Part shown: piece after piece, positions 19,070-27,946 of the stretch
Numbering within the stretch: position 1 is the first letter of the stretch
Layout: every line of letters begins with the position of its first letter
Source of the DNA: Rothia nasimurium
Lineage (GTDB): Bacteria > Actinomycetota > Actinomycetes > Actinomycetales > Micrococcaceae
DNA length: 64,000 bases
Assembly (NCBI RefSeq): GCF_928391935.1
Contig: NZ_CAKMTD010000005.1
Location: 113,291 to 177,290 of the forward strand
Direction of reading: 5' to 3'
The notes under the pieces: generated by a model
Database searches by the model: none
Told to the model about the DNA's origin: nothing
The model's input: only the letters and a program-made list of their open reading frames with translations
Made by a program: the position numbers and the translations under genes

Positions 19070-19170
19070 GAGGTCTATTCTAATGGGCAAAAGCAGGCCC
19101 CGGGCCAGCAGCGCTACACTGCCAACCCGGGGCCAGCCCGTCCTTACCGGACGAAACAAAAACCTACAAC

Positions 19171-20460
19171 CTAACGGCCAGTACCACCATAAACAGTAGC
19201 CTCACCCTCGGCATCCAAACCGAAAGCAGTATGGACCGCACGAACAGCCTCATCCAGCTTCTCAATATCAGTAATCACCGAAATACGGATCTCAGAAGTA
19301 GAAATCATCTCAATGTTGATACCAGCAGCACTCAAAGCGTCAAAGAACTTGAACGAAACACCCGGGTTAGACTTCATGCCCGCACCCACGAGAGACAGCT
19401 TACCAATCTGCTCGTTGTACTCCACAGACTCAAAGCCCAGCTCAGCCTTCTTCGCCTCAAGGGCAGCCAGAGCAGCCGCACCCTGCTCCTGGGGAAGAGT
19501 GAAGGAGATATCAGTAACGTCAGGGCGGTCAGTAGAGACATTCTGAACAATCATGTCCAGGTTCACGTTAGTCTCATTCAAAATACCAAAGACCTTAGCG
19601 GCAGAACCCGGAACATCGGGAACACCAATAATAGTGACCTTAGCCTGGCTACGGTCGTGGGCAACGCCCGAGACGAGGGGCTGTTCCAAGGGGATCTCCT
19701 TCAGATTAGTTTCCATACCCTCATTGTCCGGGATAACGAGGGTGCCTTCAAGCTGTGAGAACGAAGAACGCACATGCAGCTTCAAGTTAAAGCGGCGGGC
19801 ATACTCAACAGAACGCAGGTGCAGAATCTTTGCGCCGTTAGCAGCCATCTCCAGCATTTCTTCGCTGGTAACAGTGTCAAGCTTGTGGGCGGTAGGGACG
19901 ATACGGGGATCAGCGGTGAACACGCCGTCAACGTCAGAATAAATCTCACACACATCAGCATTCAGGGCAGCAGCCAGAGCAACAGCAGTAGTATCAGAAC
20001 CGCCCCGGCCCAGGGTAGTGATGTCCCGGGTCTGACGGTTCATGCCCTGGAAGCCAGCAACCACAGCAACATAACCCTCGTCAAGGGCAGTGCGGATACG
20101 CTCAGGGTTAACCTCAACCAGGCGGGCGGAGCCGTGGACGCCGTCGGTAATCATGCCGGCCTGGGAACCAGTGAAGGACTGGGCGCGTCCGCCCATGCTG
20201 TTAATAGCCAGGGCCAGCACGGCCATGGAAATTCGCTCGCCGGCGCTCAACAACATATCGAGTTCACGCGAGGGGCCGGCATTGGGGGTTACTTCAGCCG
20301 CAAGGTCGAGCAACTCATCGGTGGTATCACCCATCGCTGAGACAACAACGACGACCTCGTTGCCAGCCTTCTGCGTGTCCACAATACGGCGGGCAACGCG
20401 CTTGATACCCTCGGCGTCAGATACCGAGGATCCGCCGAACTTTTGGACAATCAGGCTCAT
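19171..20460 (-). CDS. lysC: Aspartate kinase
   Basis: 429 residues. Phosphorylates L-aspartate, the first step toward lysine, threonine, methionine and diaminopimelate for the cell wall. The amino-acid-kinase domain starts VQKFGGSSV and includes [15 protein letters not shown], the [20 protein letters not shown] loop and [12 protein letters not shown]. Two ACT domains follow (about 265-425), with [14 protein letters not shown] and [15 protein letters not shown]; these sites usually give feedback inhibition by lysine and threonine. GGAG lies upstream of the ATG. The usual partner asd is not beside it on the downstream side; a leaderless gene follows instead. Confidence 0.96.
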   Translation of the reverse strand: MSLIVQKFGGSSVSDAEGIKRVARRIVDTQKAGNEVVVVVSAMGDTTDELLDLAAEVTPNAGPSRELDMLLSAGERISMAVLALAINSMGGRAQSFTGSQAGMITDGVHGSARLVEVNPERIRTALDEGYVAVVAGFQGMNRQTRDITTLGRGGSDTTAVALAAALNADVCEIYSDVDGVFTADPRIVPTAHKLDTVTSEEMLEMAANGAKILHLRSVEYARRFNLKLHVRSSFSQLEGTLVIPDNEGMETNLKEIPLEQPLVSGVAHDRSQAKVTIIGVPDVPGSAAKVFGILNETNVNLDMIVQNVSTDRPDVTDISFTLPQEQGAAALAALEAKKAELGFESVEYNEQIGKLSLVGAGMKSNPGVSFKFFDALSAAGINIEMISTSEIRISVITDIEKLDEAVRAVHTAFGLDAEGEATVYGGTGR

Positions 20461-20628
20461 TTGGTTTTCTCCAGTACAAAGTATGGTGTGGGGCCGGCGA
20501 GTAACCGGCTCACCACCTATGGTATGGCCCGGCGCCTAAGATGAACTATTTTTGCTCACATGACGGGAATATAACGTGTGTGACGGAAAATTACAGAGAG
20601 ACAGGGGTTCGTTGCAGGACGCTGCGGG

Positions 20629-21723
20629 CTAGGTCCAGGGGTTCACGTAGGTCTTGCCCGGAATAGGAGGTATCTCGGGGGCCACCGTGCGCAGGGGAGT
20701 TTTCTTCAGCTCTTCCAGCTTGGCTTCGTAGGCTTCGCGGCGCTCGTCGTCCTCAGCGGATGCCGGGGCGGGGACGTCCGCGCCCTCTTCCGCCTCGAAG
20801 GCTGCGGCGGCTGCCCGCTCAGCAAGCTCTTCGGCAGAGAGCTCGCCGGGCACTTTCTCAAGTTCCTGCTCTAGGAGGGCTTCGTTCAGGTCGCCCTGGG
20901 TTGCTGCCGGGCTGGCCTGGGCGGACGGGCTGGGGTCGGGGGCGTCCTGCCCTGTAGGCTCCTGCCCGGTTGGGGCGTCTAAATCATCGAACATGGAGCC
21001 AGACCAGCGGGCCCGAGGGGCCTTCGCCGCCTCAGCCTGGGCGGCCTGCTCAGCCTTTGCCTGGTTTTCTTCTTCGACAGCGGCCTCAAAATCCTCAACC
21101 GGGTTGGCCGTCTCAGGGCGGTTGCCCTCGCTAATGATCCGGCGACCCTCTAGGGCCCGGCCCAGGGTGATTTCGTCGGCATACTCCAAATCGCCACCCA
21201 CCGGCAGGCCCGACGCCAGGCGCGACACCCGAATCCCGATAGGCACCAGCAGGCGGGAGAGGTAGGTGGCGGTAGCCTCCCCCTCAAGGTTGGGGTCCAT
21301 GGCCAGAATCAGCTCGGTAATACGCTCATCGGACAGGCGGGCTACCAGCTCACGAATCCGGAGCTGCTCGGGGCCGATACCGGCCATGGGGTTAATGGAC
21401 CCGCCCAGCACATGGTAGCGGCCGTTGAAGGATCGGGTGCGCTCAACTGCGACCACGTCCTTGGACTCCTCAACCACGCAGAGCATACTGGGATCCCGCT
21501 GCTCGTCCCGGCAGATAGCGCAGAGCTTGGTTTCAGAGACATTGCCGCAGATATCGCAGAAGCTGACGGTCTTTTTGACGCGGGAAATTGCGTCGGTCAG
21601 CTTGGCCATCTCAGACGACTCAGCGTTCAGGATGTAAAAAGCAATGCGCTGGGCAGACTTAGGCCCGACGCCGGGCAACCTGCCGAGTTCATCGATCAGA
21701 TTTTGGACGGCACTCTCGTACAC
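20629..21723 (-). CDS. recR: Recombination protein RecR with a long C-terminal extension
   Basis: 364 residues; family members are usually about 200. The first 200 residues are canonical: helix-hairpin-helix [15 protein letters not shown], zinc finger [16 protein letters not shown], Toprim domain around [15 protein letters not shown], and the Walker-like end [10 protein letters not shown]. It loads RecA at single-strand gaps with RecF/RecO. The extra 160 residues are Ala/Glu/Gln/Pro-rich and probably disordered, ending in a conserved-looking [16 protein letters not shown] tail. The start is GTG with AAGGAG upstream. It lies 59 nt downstream of dnaX, the classical dnaX-recR arrangement. Confidence 0.94.
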   Translation of the reverse strand: MYESAVQNLIDELGRLPGVGPKSAQRIAFYILNAESSEMAKLTDAISRVKKTVSFCDICGNVSETKLCAICRDEQRDPSMLCVVEESKDVVAVERTRSFNGRYHVLGGSINPMAGIGPEQLRIRELVARLSDERITELILAMDPNLEGEATATYLSRLLVPIGIRVSRLASGLPVGGDLEYADEITLGRALEGRRIISEGNRPETANPVEDFEAAVEEENQAKAEQAAQAEAAKAPRARWSGSMFDDLDAPTGQEPTGQDAPDPSPSAQASPAATQGDLNEALLEQELEKVPGELSAEELAERAAAAAFEAEEGADVPAPASAEDDERREAYEAKLEELKKTPLRTVAPEIPPIPGKTYVNPWT

Positions 21724-21781
21724 TCAAACTCCTTGCGCCCGGCACCTAGCCGGTGGTTACTGCCTGAAACAGGAAGAGGGG

Positions 21782-24700
21782 TTAGCCCTGGTGGAGGGGC
21801 TGTTCGTCAATGACCTTGCCGCCGAGAATCTTCTCGACCGCCCTCTGGCCAATAAGGACGGCTGACTCAAGGGCAGCGTCGTCGTCGCTAGGGGCGAAGT
21901 CCTCGGGGGCTTCTGCGCCTGGGGCCGGGGCCTGGGCTTCTTGCACCGCCCGCTGACCTGCCGCGATTTGGGCGGCGTGACGCTCCCGGAAGGACAGCTT
22001 GCCACCCCGGCCCTGGGCAGGGCCAGACTGGGTGCTGCTGGGCTGGGGAGCCGGTTCGGACGCGCTGGGCTCGCCTGCACTGGGCTCGCCTACGTTGGGG
22101 GCAGCCAGGGGCGCACCCGCCAGGGGAGCCGCCGCGAGAGGGGCTACAGGAGTGGGCCCGCCTTCCTGCTCCTGCCCGGGAGCGGGGCTGGGGCAGTTAG
22201 CCGGAGCGGGCTCAGGCTGGCCTGACGGGACGGAAGCAGGTGCAGGTGCAGGTGCGGGCTGGGCAGGCGCGACGGGCGCAGGCTGCCCGGGCGCGACGTC
22301 CGCCGGGCTGGGCTGATTCGGATGACTGGGCTGGCTCTCCTGGTTGGGCTGGCTAGCCTGGGCGGGCTGCTCGGGGCCAGTCTGGTCTGGACTGAGGTAG
22401 CCGACGCCAGCAACATATTCCGGCTCGTCGGCGGGGGCGTCATCGAAATAGCCGCCCTCATAGTCGGCGTACTCATGGGCCACCGGGGCCTCAGCCACCT
22501 GCCCAACCGGCTCGGGCGCACCCTGGGCAGGAGCAACCGGAACCGGAGCAACCGGCCCTGAACCAGGCTCAGGCTGAACGGAATCAGCCTGGGCCTGCTG
22601 GGCAGGAGCCTGCTGGCCTCCCTGTTCAGCAGGGCCTGCCGGGACGGACGCTTCTGCCGGGGCCTGCTGGGGCGCGGCAAGAGGGGCCGGGCCTACCGGA
22701 ACCTGCTCCTGGCCCGGGCCCTGCACCGGCGGGGTGGGCGCGGGCGTTGCTTGCCCGGCTACCGCCTGGGCCTGGGCGTCCAGATCGGTGGCAGGAGCCT
22801 GGGTGGCCCCGGGGCCTGCGTCAGGATCCCCACTGGGGATGGGGGCAACAGACCAGGAGGTGACGGGGTTGTTCCAGTCGTCCTGGCTCCAGGCGGGGGG
22901 CTCGGGGGAGCGGGGCTGGCCGTGGGCTGCCCAGGCCTGGTCCCCACCGCGCGGCCCCTCTGCCACAGGGGCAGCCACCGGGGGCTGGTGGACGGGAGCG
23001 CTAACCGGGGCGCTCGCAGGTTGGGGGGACGCTGCCGGGCTCGTGGGGGCTACCTGAGCCTGCGGGGCTAAGGGGGCGCGGACGGCTGCTTGGGCCTGCC
23101 CGGCTGCGGCGGCTGTAAGCGGGGGCTGGCCTACAGGGGCTGCTTCGGCGGGAGCCGGAGCGTTACCCTGTGGGCCCTGGGGTTTTCCCAGGTCGGCTGG
23201 GCCTCCCTCACCGTGGGCTGGGCTCGATGGCTTAATTTCCCCGCGCAACTGAACCTGGAGGCCCAGCACCTGGTGGAGGGCCTGCTGAAGCAGGGGCAGG
23301 TGGCTCTTCACGTTTTTCAGTACGGCTAGTTCAGCCCGTAGGAAGAGGGCGCCACCTTCAAATTTTGACGGCTCGCAGAGGGCAAACTGGGCCCGGGCGT
23401 AGGGGGAGGGCAGCTGGGCAACCACATCAGCCCAGGAGTTACGCACCAGGTCAACGGTATTTTCACCGGGGACGCTCTGGGGGGCTTGCTGGGACGCCTG
23501 CAAGGGCGCGGACGGGGCCTGGGCTGGGGCCTGCTGGGGAGCTCTGCCTGCGAGGGGGGCAGAGGCTAGAGGGGCTACCGCTAGAGGAGCAGAAGCCAGG
23601 GGCGCAGAAGCCAGGGGGGCACCTGCCCCGGGGGCAGGGGCAGAATCAGCCGGGGTTGCCCGGGGGTGGGCTAGGGGGGCCTGGGGCACCTGGCCCTGAC
23701 CGGCCCCGTCCGGCCCCGCGCCCACGGGGCTAGCATTCACGGGATTAGAGCCTGCAGGCCCAGTGCTCATGGCACCGGCACCTGCTGAACCAGCCCCAAC
23801 CGGGGCGGACTGCTGGCCCGACACCGACTTACGTTCCAGGCGCTCTACACGGGTAGCCAACCCGGCTACCCCCTGCTCTCCGGTAGCCATAAGAATCCGG
23901 GCGCACAAAAGCTCAAGGTGCAACTGCGGGTTCATGGCCCCGCTCATTTCATTCAAGGCCGCATTGGTGATGTCCGCCGCCCGCGACAGCTCAGCAGACC
24001 CTAGCTGCCCAGCCTGGGCCCGCAGACGCTCCAACTGATCAGGTGCCAGGCCCCGCAAAATCGACCCGGCAGCGTCCGGAACAGCCTTGACCATAATCAA
24101 ATCACGGAACCGCTCCAGCAAATCCTCCACAAACCGGCGGGGATCCTGGCCGGTCTGAATCACCTTATCAACCGCCCCAAACACCTCAGCAGCAGAGCCA
24201 GACGCAAAAGCGTCAATGACCTCGTCCAGAAGCTCACCGTGGGTAAAGCCCAGCAGGGCCACCGCCAGGTCATAGGAAATACCCTGTTCATCTGAGGCAC
24301 CAGCCATAAGCTGGTCAAGAATCGACAAGGAATCGCGCACCGACCCGCCACCGGCACGCACCACCAGGGGCAAAACCCCGTCAGCCACGGCAACGCCCTC
24401 CTCCTGGCAGAGCTGCTGCAGGTAACCCCCCAGAATTTGCGGGGGCACCAGCCGGAAGGGGTAATGGTGGGTACGCGACCGAATAGTGCCCAGCACCTTG
24501 TTGGGCTCGGTGGTCGCAAAAATAAACTTAATATGGGCCGGGGGCTCCTCCACGATCTTGAGCAGGGCGTTGAAACCCTCGCGCGTGACCATGTGGGCCT
24601 CGTCGATAATAAAAATCTTGTAGCGGTCACGCACCGGCGCAAAGGTAGCGCGTTCCCGCAGGTCACGGGCATGGTCCACACCGCCGTGGCTGGCGGCGTC

Positions 24701-24982
24701 CATCTCAATCACATCGAGGGAACCGCCACCGTCGCGGGACAACTCCCTACAGGACTCACACTCCCCACAAGGATTCGGGGTAGGGCCCTGGGCACAGTTG
24801 AGGCAACGCGCCAAAATACGGGCCGAGGTGGTCTTGCCACACCCGCGCGGCCCCGAAAACAGGTAGGCGTGGTTCACCCGGTTCTTCTCCAGGGCCGTCA
24901 TCAAAGGCTCAGTGACGTGCTCCTGCCCAATGACGTCAGCAAAAGACTCAGGACGGTAACGGCGGTACAGTGCAGTGCTCAC
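21782..24982 (-). CDS. dnaX: DNA polymerase III subunits gamma and tau
   Basis: 1066 residues from the GTG at 24982, chosen because GAAGG lies about 6 nt upstream and STALYRRYRPESF is the family's usual N-terminus. An in-frame GTG 30 nt earlier lacks a ribosome site. AAA+ clamp-loader ATPase: Walker A SGPRGCGKTTSAR, zinc module CLNCAQGPTPNPCGECESC, Walker B IIDEAH, and domain III around residues 240-370. Residues from about 390 onward are very Pro/Ala/Gln-rich linker interrupted by one folded tau-like patch (about 525-600). The last 60 residues (GKLSFRERHAAQIAAG) are again conserved-looking. No obvious slippery heptamer for gamma production was noticed. Confidence 0.95.
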   Translation of the reverse strand: MSTALYRRYRPESFADVIGQEHVTEPLMTALEKNRVNHAYLFSGPRGCGKTTSARILARCLNCAQGPTPNPCGECESCRELSRDGGGSLDVIEMDAASHGGVDHARDLRERATFAPVRDRYKIFIIDEAHMVTREGFNALLKIVEEPPAHIKFIFATTEPNKVLGTIRSRTHHYPFRLVPPQILGGYLQQLCQEEGVAVADGVLPLVVRAGGGSVRDSLSILDQLMAGASDEQGISYDLAVALLGFTHGELLDEVIDAFASGSAAEVFGAVDKVIQTGQDPRRFVEDLLERFRDLIMVKAVPDAAGSILRGLAPDQLERLRAQAGQLGSAELSRAADITNAALNEMSGAMNPQLHLELLCARILMATGEQGVAGLATRVERLERKSVSGQQSAPVGAGSAGAGAMSTGPAGSNPVNASPVGAGPDGAGQGQVPQAPLAHPRATPADSAPAPGAGAPLASAPLASAPLAVAPLASAPLAGRAPQQAPAQAPSAPLQASQQAPQSVPGENTVDLVRNSWADVVAQLPSPYARAQFALCEPSKFEGGALFLRAELAVLKNVKSHLPLLQQALHQVLGLQVQLRGEIKPSSPAHGEGGPADLGKPQGPQGNAPAPAEAAPVGQPPLTAAAAGQAQAAVRAPLAPQAQVAPTSPAASPQPASAPVSAPVHQPPVAAPVAEGPRGGDQAWAAHGQPRSPEPPAWSQDDWNNPVTSWSVAPIPSGDPDAGPGATQAPATDLDAQAQAVAGQATPAPTPPVQGPGQEQVPVGPAPLAAPQQAPAEASVPAGPAEQGGQQAPAQQAQADSVQPEPGSGPVAPVPVAPAQGAPEPVGQVAEAPVAHEYADYEGGYFDDAPADEPEYVAGVGYLSPDQTGPEQPAQASQPNQESQPSHPNQPSPADVAPGQPAPVAPAQPAPAPAPASVPSGQPEPAPANCPSPAPGQEQEGGPTPVAPLAAAPLAGAPLAAPNVGEPSAGEPSASEPAPQPSSTQSGPAQGRGGKLSFRERHAAQIAAGQRAVQEAQAPAPGAEAPEDFAPSDDDAALESAVLIGQRAVEKILGGKVIDEQPLHQG

Positions 24983-25221
24983 AAGAAACCTTCGGTAGGA
25001 CGGCAGGGCCACACGCAGGGGACCCGGAGGGCTGGTTAACAGTCTAGTGGGGGTGCCTGACGTTTTAAGCGTCCCCCGCTCTCAGCAGAAGCCCCGGCGG
25101 CGGCGTCGGGGCACATGTGCCGGAAAACTTCAAATGTTCCGGCAAAGCCCACACATATGATGGCCAGCGAAACATGTTCTGCTGGTGCCAGGGTCGGGCA
25201 GCTACCAGCGGGCATAAAAAG

Positions 25222-25309
25222 ACCCCTCACGCACCCGTCAGAGCCCAGATACCCTTGCTGCCTTCCGGCCCTGGGGGAGTTTTCCAAGATGACGCCACGT
25301 AAGGGGCTC
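25222..25309 (-). ncRNA. ffs: Bacterial small signal recognition particle RNA (4.5S-type)
   Basis: On the minus strand the RNA contains CAGGGCCGGAAGGCAGCA, the conserved SRP domain IV loop that binds Ffh. The 5' CCCCTTACGT pairs with 3' GCGTGAGGGG (with G-U pairs), closing one long hairpin of about 88 nt. A TTTTT run follows on the minus strand. A promoter is visible upstream: TTGTTT, 17 nt, TAAAGT, ending a few nt before the RNA start. Ends are approximate to a few nt. It lies just upstream of dnaX-recR. Confidence 0.9.
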
Positions 25310-25432
25310 CAACAACTTTACCCCAAGCCGCCTTAAAAAACAAAGGTGCAATAGAGAGAGCTTTTCAAGGCCTCGGGGCCCTCCCCGGCACACCCGGGGG
25401 CAGGACGCCGCCGCCCGCCCGTCCGCACCAAT

Positions 25433-25461
25433 TTGCAAGGACGCCGCAGATGGGGTATGCT
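25433..25461 (+). promoter_or_regulatory. Promoter of tRNA-Ser
   Basis: TTGCAA (25433-25438), 17-nt spacer, TATGCT (25456-25461), about 50 nt upstream of the mature tRNA. Confidence 0.65.
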
Positions 25462-25511
25462 CGTATCTGTTCGCTTTCGTGAAGCTACGAAAATTAGCTA
25501 AGCAACAGCCT

Positions 25512-25596
25512 GGAGGATTCGCCTAGCGGCCTATGGCGCACGCCTGGAACGCGTGTTGGGTTCACGCCCTCGGGGGTTCAAATCCCCCATCCTCCG
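25512..25596 (+). tRNA. tRNA-Ser (anticodon GGA)
   Basis: Acceptor GGAGGAT pairs with ATCCTCC (25589-25595), discriminator G at 25596. Anticodon stem ACGCC/GGCGT-like with loop CTGGAAC gives GGA. Long variable arm and TTCAAAT T-loop are as expected for a serine tRNA. CCA is not fully encoded. Confidence 0.95.
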
Positions 25597-25599
25597 CCG

Positions 25600-25638
25600 A
25601 AGCCGGTCTGATCGCCCACTTGTTCAGACCGGCTTTTT
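25600..25638 (+). terminator. Terminator of tRNA-Ser
   Basis: 12-bp stem AAGCCGGTCTGA (25600-25611) with 25624-25635, then TTT. Confidence 0.88.
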
Positions 25639-25791
25639 CTATGCCCAAACAGCAGGCACGGGATTAGGGATATTGGCAGAAAGTGTGCCCTGCCCCGGGC
25701 CAGTCGCCCACCACAGTGCGAGCATAACCGGCCTCAAGGAACACATACAGAGCACCTCTTGGCCCGCCCCAACCGGCGTAGAATAGAAGCC

Positions 25792-26112
25792 ATGATTTTC
25801 AAAGGAGTCGGCGACACCCGCCCCTACCCCGACCACGGGCTCACCCAGCGCACCTGGGGATCAATCGCCCCCTCCCAGGTCCGCCTCGACCGCCTCATCA
25901 CCACCCAGAAAAACCTCAACCTCGAAACCCTCCTGGCGGAAGACTCCACCTTCTACGGCGACCTCTTCCCCCACGTGGTGCGCTACCGGGGCGAACTCTA
26001 CCTCGAAGACGGCGTCCACCGCGCCCTCCGCACGGCCCTACAGCGCCGCGCCGTCATGTACGCCCGCGTACTCGACCTCGACCAGCTCGCCCCCGCCCTC
26101 CTCGAAAACTAG
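25792..26112 (+). CDS. Conserved small actinobacterial protein, function unknown
   Basis: 106 residues. I recognise it as a family conserved across actinobacteria with MIFKGVGDxRPYPDHGLT at the start, then QVRLDRLITT, LLAEDSTFYGDLFPHVV and LYLEDGVHRALRTALQRR. The LEDGxHR block resembles the core of ParB/sulfiredoxin-like nuclease-fold proteins, and some databases label relatives as VapB-type antitoxins. I see no toxin partner here, so I make no functional claim. The start is leaderless-like: TAGAAT at 25779-25784 sits 7 nt before the ATG. The stop shares a CTAG with the stop of the convergent TetR gene. Confidence 0.8.
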   Translation: MIFKGVGDTRPYPDHGLTQRTWGSIAPSQVRLDRLITTQKNLNLETLLAEDSTFYGDLFPHVVRYRGELYLEDGVHRALRTALQRRAVMYARVLDLDQLAPALLEN

Positions 26113-26777
26113 GACGCCTCCACCAGGCGCACCTCGGGGGTGCCATCAAGACGCACCGGGCGGCCGTCCCCATCAAACCGGGCACCCAGGCCCAGCTGAA
26201 TAAAACGAATCGTGTGCTCAATGTGGCGCTCGCGGGCCTCCTCGCTGTCGGCGTCCTCGGTGCGGTCAGCGGTTGACGAGAGGGAGCCATGGACGAGCTG
26301 GGCCAGCTCCTGAATGTCATTGTCAGGGAGGAAGCCGCGCTCAATGGCGCTTGAAAGAATGTTAGCCAGGACCATCTGAAGCTCCCGGACGTGCGCCCCC
26401 AACTTGGCGAAGGCGTCCGGCGACAGCACAGACCGCATAGCCGGGCCCGGCGGGAGGTGGCGGCGGGAGAGATCCTCAATTTGCAGGCGGACGTAGACGG
26501 CCAGCTGGTCGATGGGGTTGTCGGTACCGGCCAGGGCCTCCCTGAGCTCCTTGAGGAACCGCTCCGTCTCATCCAGGGCATAAGCAATCAGAAGTTCGCC
26601 CATGTCAGCAAAGTAATTGTAGACGGCGGTGCGGCCAACCCCGGCGTTTTTAGCAACGTGGGTCATGGTCAGGCCGGGCAAGCCGTGCTCATAGAGCAGG
26701 CGGCCAAAAGAATCGAGAATAGCGCGTTTAGTGTTCTCGCGCTGGGCGGCATTGGAGGCGGCTGAAATACGAGGCAT
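26109..26777 (-). CDS. TetR-family transcriptional regulator
   Basis: 222 residues. HTH at about residues 15-60: AILDSFGRLLYEHGLPGLTM, THVAKNAGVGRTAVYNYFADM, then a helical effector domain. Convergent with the preceding small gene: the four bases CTAG at 26109-26112 serve both stop codons. Divergent from the queuosine-precursor transporter gene; two direct copies of GTCAGCAAAnCC in the gap (26799-26810, 26839-26850) are candidate binding sites. Ligand unknown. Confidence 0.9.
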   Translation of the reverse strand: MPRISAASNAAQRENTKRAILDSFGRLLYEHGLPGLTMTHVAKNAGVGRTAVYNYFADMGELLIAYALDETERFLKELREALAGTDNPIDQLAVYVRLQIEDLSRRHLPPGPAMRSVLSPDAFAKLGAHVRELQMVLANILSSAIERGFLPDNDIQELAQLVHGSLSSTADRTEDADSEEARERHIEHTIRFIQLGLGARFDGDGRPVRLDGTPEVRLVEAS

Positions 26778-26798
26778 ACTGACACCCTACCGGCAAAC

Positions 26799-26850
26799 GT
26801 CAGCAAAACCTATTTTTGGTGGCGAAACCCAGGGAACTGTCAGCAAAGCC
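26799..26850. promoter_or_regulatory. Paired 12-bp direct repeats in the TetR/transporter gap
   Basis: GTCAGCAAAACC (26799-26810) and GTCAGCAAAGCC (26839-26850), 40 bp apart, about four helical turns. Candidate operators for the adjacent TetR protein. Confidence 0.45.
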
Positions 26851-26953
26851 ATCTCAGCAACTACCCCGCCTGCGTCCTTTCCATGTAAGATTGATGGCGC
26901 CCAGGTGGCAGATGGGCAGATGAAATCAAAGAAACCTAGACCTAGGGACAACT

Positions 26954-27661
26954 GTGTCGTCAACCATCTCGCCCGAGAATCGGGCCACTGTGTCTGAAAG
27001 CGGCTACGCCCGCCCCACCCGCACCTACTACGACCTGCTCCTCGCAGCAACCTGCGTCGTCTTTATTCTCTCCAATATCGGGGCAACCAAGGGCGTCACC
27101 TTCGGCCCCATCATCACCGACGGCGGCTTCTTCCTCTTCCCGCTCGCCTACGTACTAGGCGACGTCATCAGCGAAATCTACGGCTTCAAACTAGCCCGAC
27201 GGGCCATCCTCACCAGCTTCGTCGCCGCAGCCGCCGCAGCCGCCTCCTTCTGGATCCTCATCGCCCTACCCGCCGCAGACTTCTACGAGGGCCAGGCCGC
27301 CCTAGAAACCGTCCTGGGCCCTGTACCGCTCATTCTCATCGGCTCCCTGCTGGGCTTCCTCACCGGCCAGCTACTCAACTCCTGGGTACTCGTCAAGCTC
27401 AAAGAAAAGACCGGTGGCCGCCACCTCTGGGGCCGCCTCATCGGCTCAACCCTCGTCGGCGAACTCGCAGACACCCTCATCTTCTGCGCCATCGCCGCCC
27501 CCATTATTGGAATTACAAACTTCAGCGACTTCCTCAACTACGCCATCGTCGGCTACCTCTACAAGTGCGCCGTCGAACTCCTCCTGCTGCCCATCACCTA
27601 CCCCGTCATCGGCTGGTTCAAGCGCAAGGAACCCACCTATAGCCCGGCCAGTGAGGGCTAG
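26954..27661 (+). CDS. Queuosine precursor transporter (YhhQ/QPTR family)
   Basis: 235 residues with six or seven hydrophobic segments. It imports a queuosine precursor (preQ0, preQ1 or queuine, depending on the organism) across the cytoplasmic membrane. Family features: ATKGVTFGPIITDGGFFLFPLAYVLGDVISEIYG-like N-terminal region with conserved DxxxEIYG, and LVGELADTLIFCAIA. Start GTG with AGGGA about 6 nt upstream. A tRNA-guanine transglycosylase gene lies 7 kb away in this window, so both import and insertion steps are present. No preQ1 riboswitch was recognised in the leader. Confidence 0.92.
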   Translation: MSSTISPENRATVSESGYARPTRTYYDLLLAATCVVFILSNIGATKGVTFGPIITDGGFFLFPLAYVLGDVISEIYGFKLARRAILTSFVAAAAAAASFWILIALPAADFYEGQAALETVLGPVPLILIGSLLGFLTGQLLNSWVLVKLKEKTGGRHLWGRLIGSTLVGELADTLIFCAIAAPIIGITNFSDFLNYAIVGYLYKCAVELLLLPITYPVIGWFKRKEPTYSPASEG

Positions 27662-27946
27662 TGTCTATCAGACTCGCGCAGTGCCCACCTGCGTCGTAAG
27701 CATTGGGAGAGTCTCGTAGACAGTCAAGGGGCGGGCGTCGCAACCGCCGACGTCCGCCCGTCCGGCAGGGGCCCACCGACGTCCGCCCGCGCACGGGCAA
27801 CCAAGGAGCCTGCACCCCTCCCCAAGCCGGTGAGCTGAATCTCACCCCATAATGGTGAGCACGAAGCCCGCACGCAGCTGCGGCAAACCGGTAAACTTTC
27901 GGTTCATTGTCACCACACACTCCTGAACAGAAGGGGAGGGGAAAAC

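Noticed and set aside
21800..23750. Very low-complexity Pro/Ala/Gln region in dnaX as a possible frameshift or assembly artefact
   Set aside because: The frame stays open for the whole region and ends in a conserved-looking C-terminus, so it is better read as a long linker.
25512..25640. tRNA-Ser as a phage or island attachment site
   Set aside because: No integrase gene and no second copy of the tRNA 3' end were seen in the window.
26860..26953. preQ1 riboswitch ahead of the queuosine-precursor transporter
   Set aside because: Searched by eye for the compact preQ1-I core and its A-rich tail; nothing matched, and the leader looks too short.
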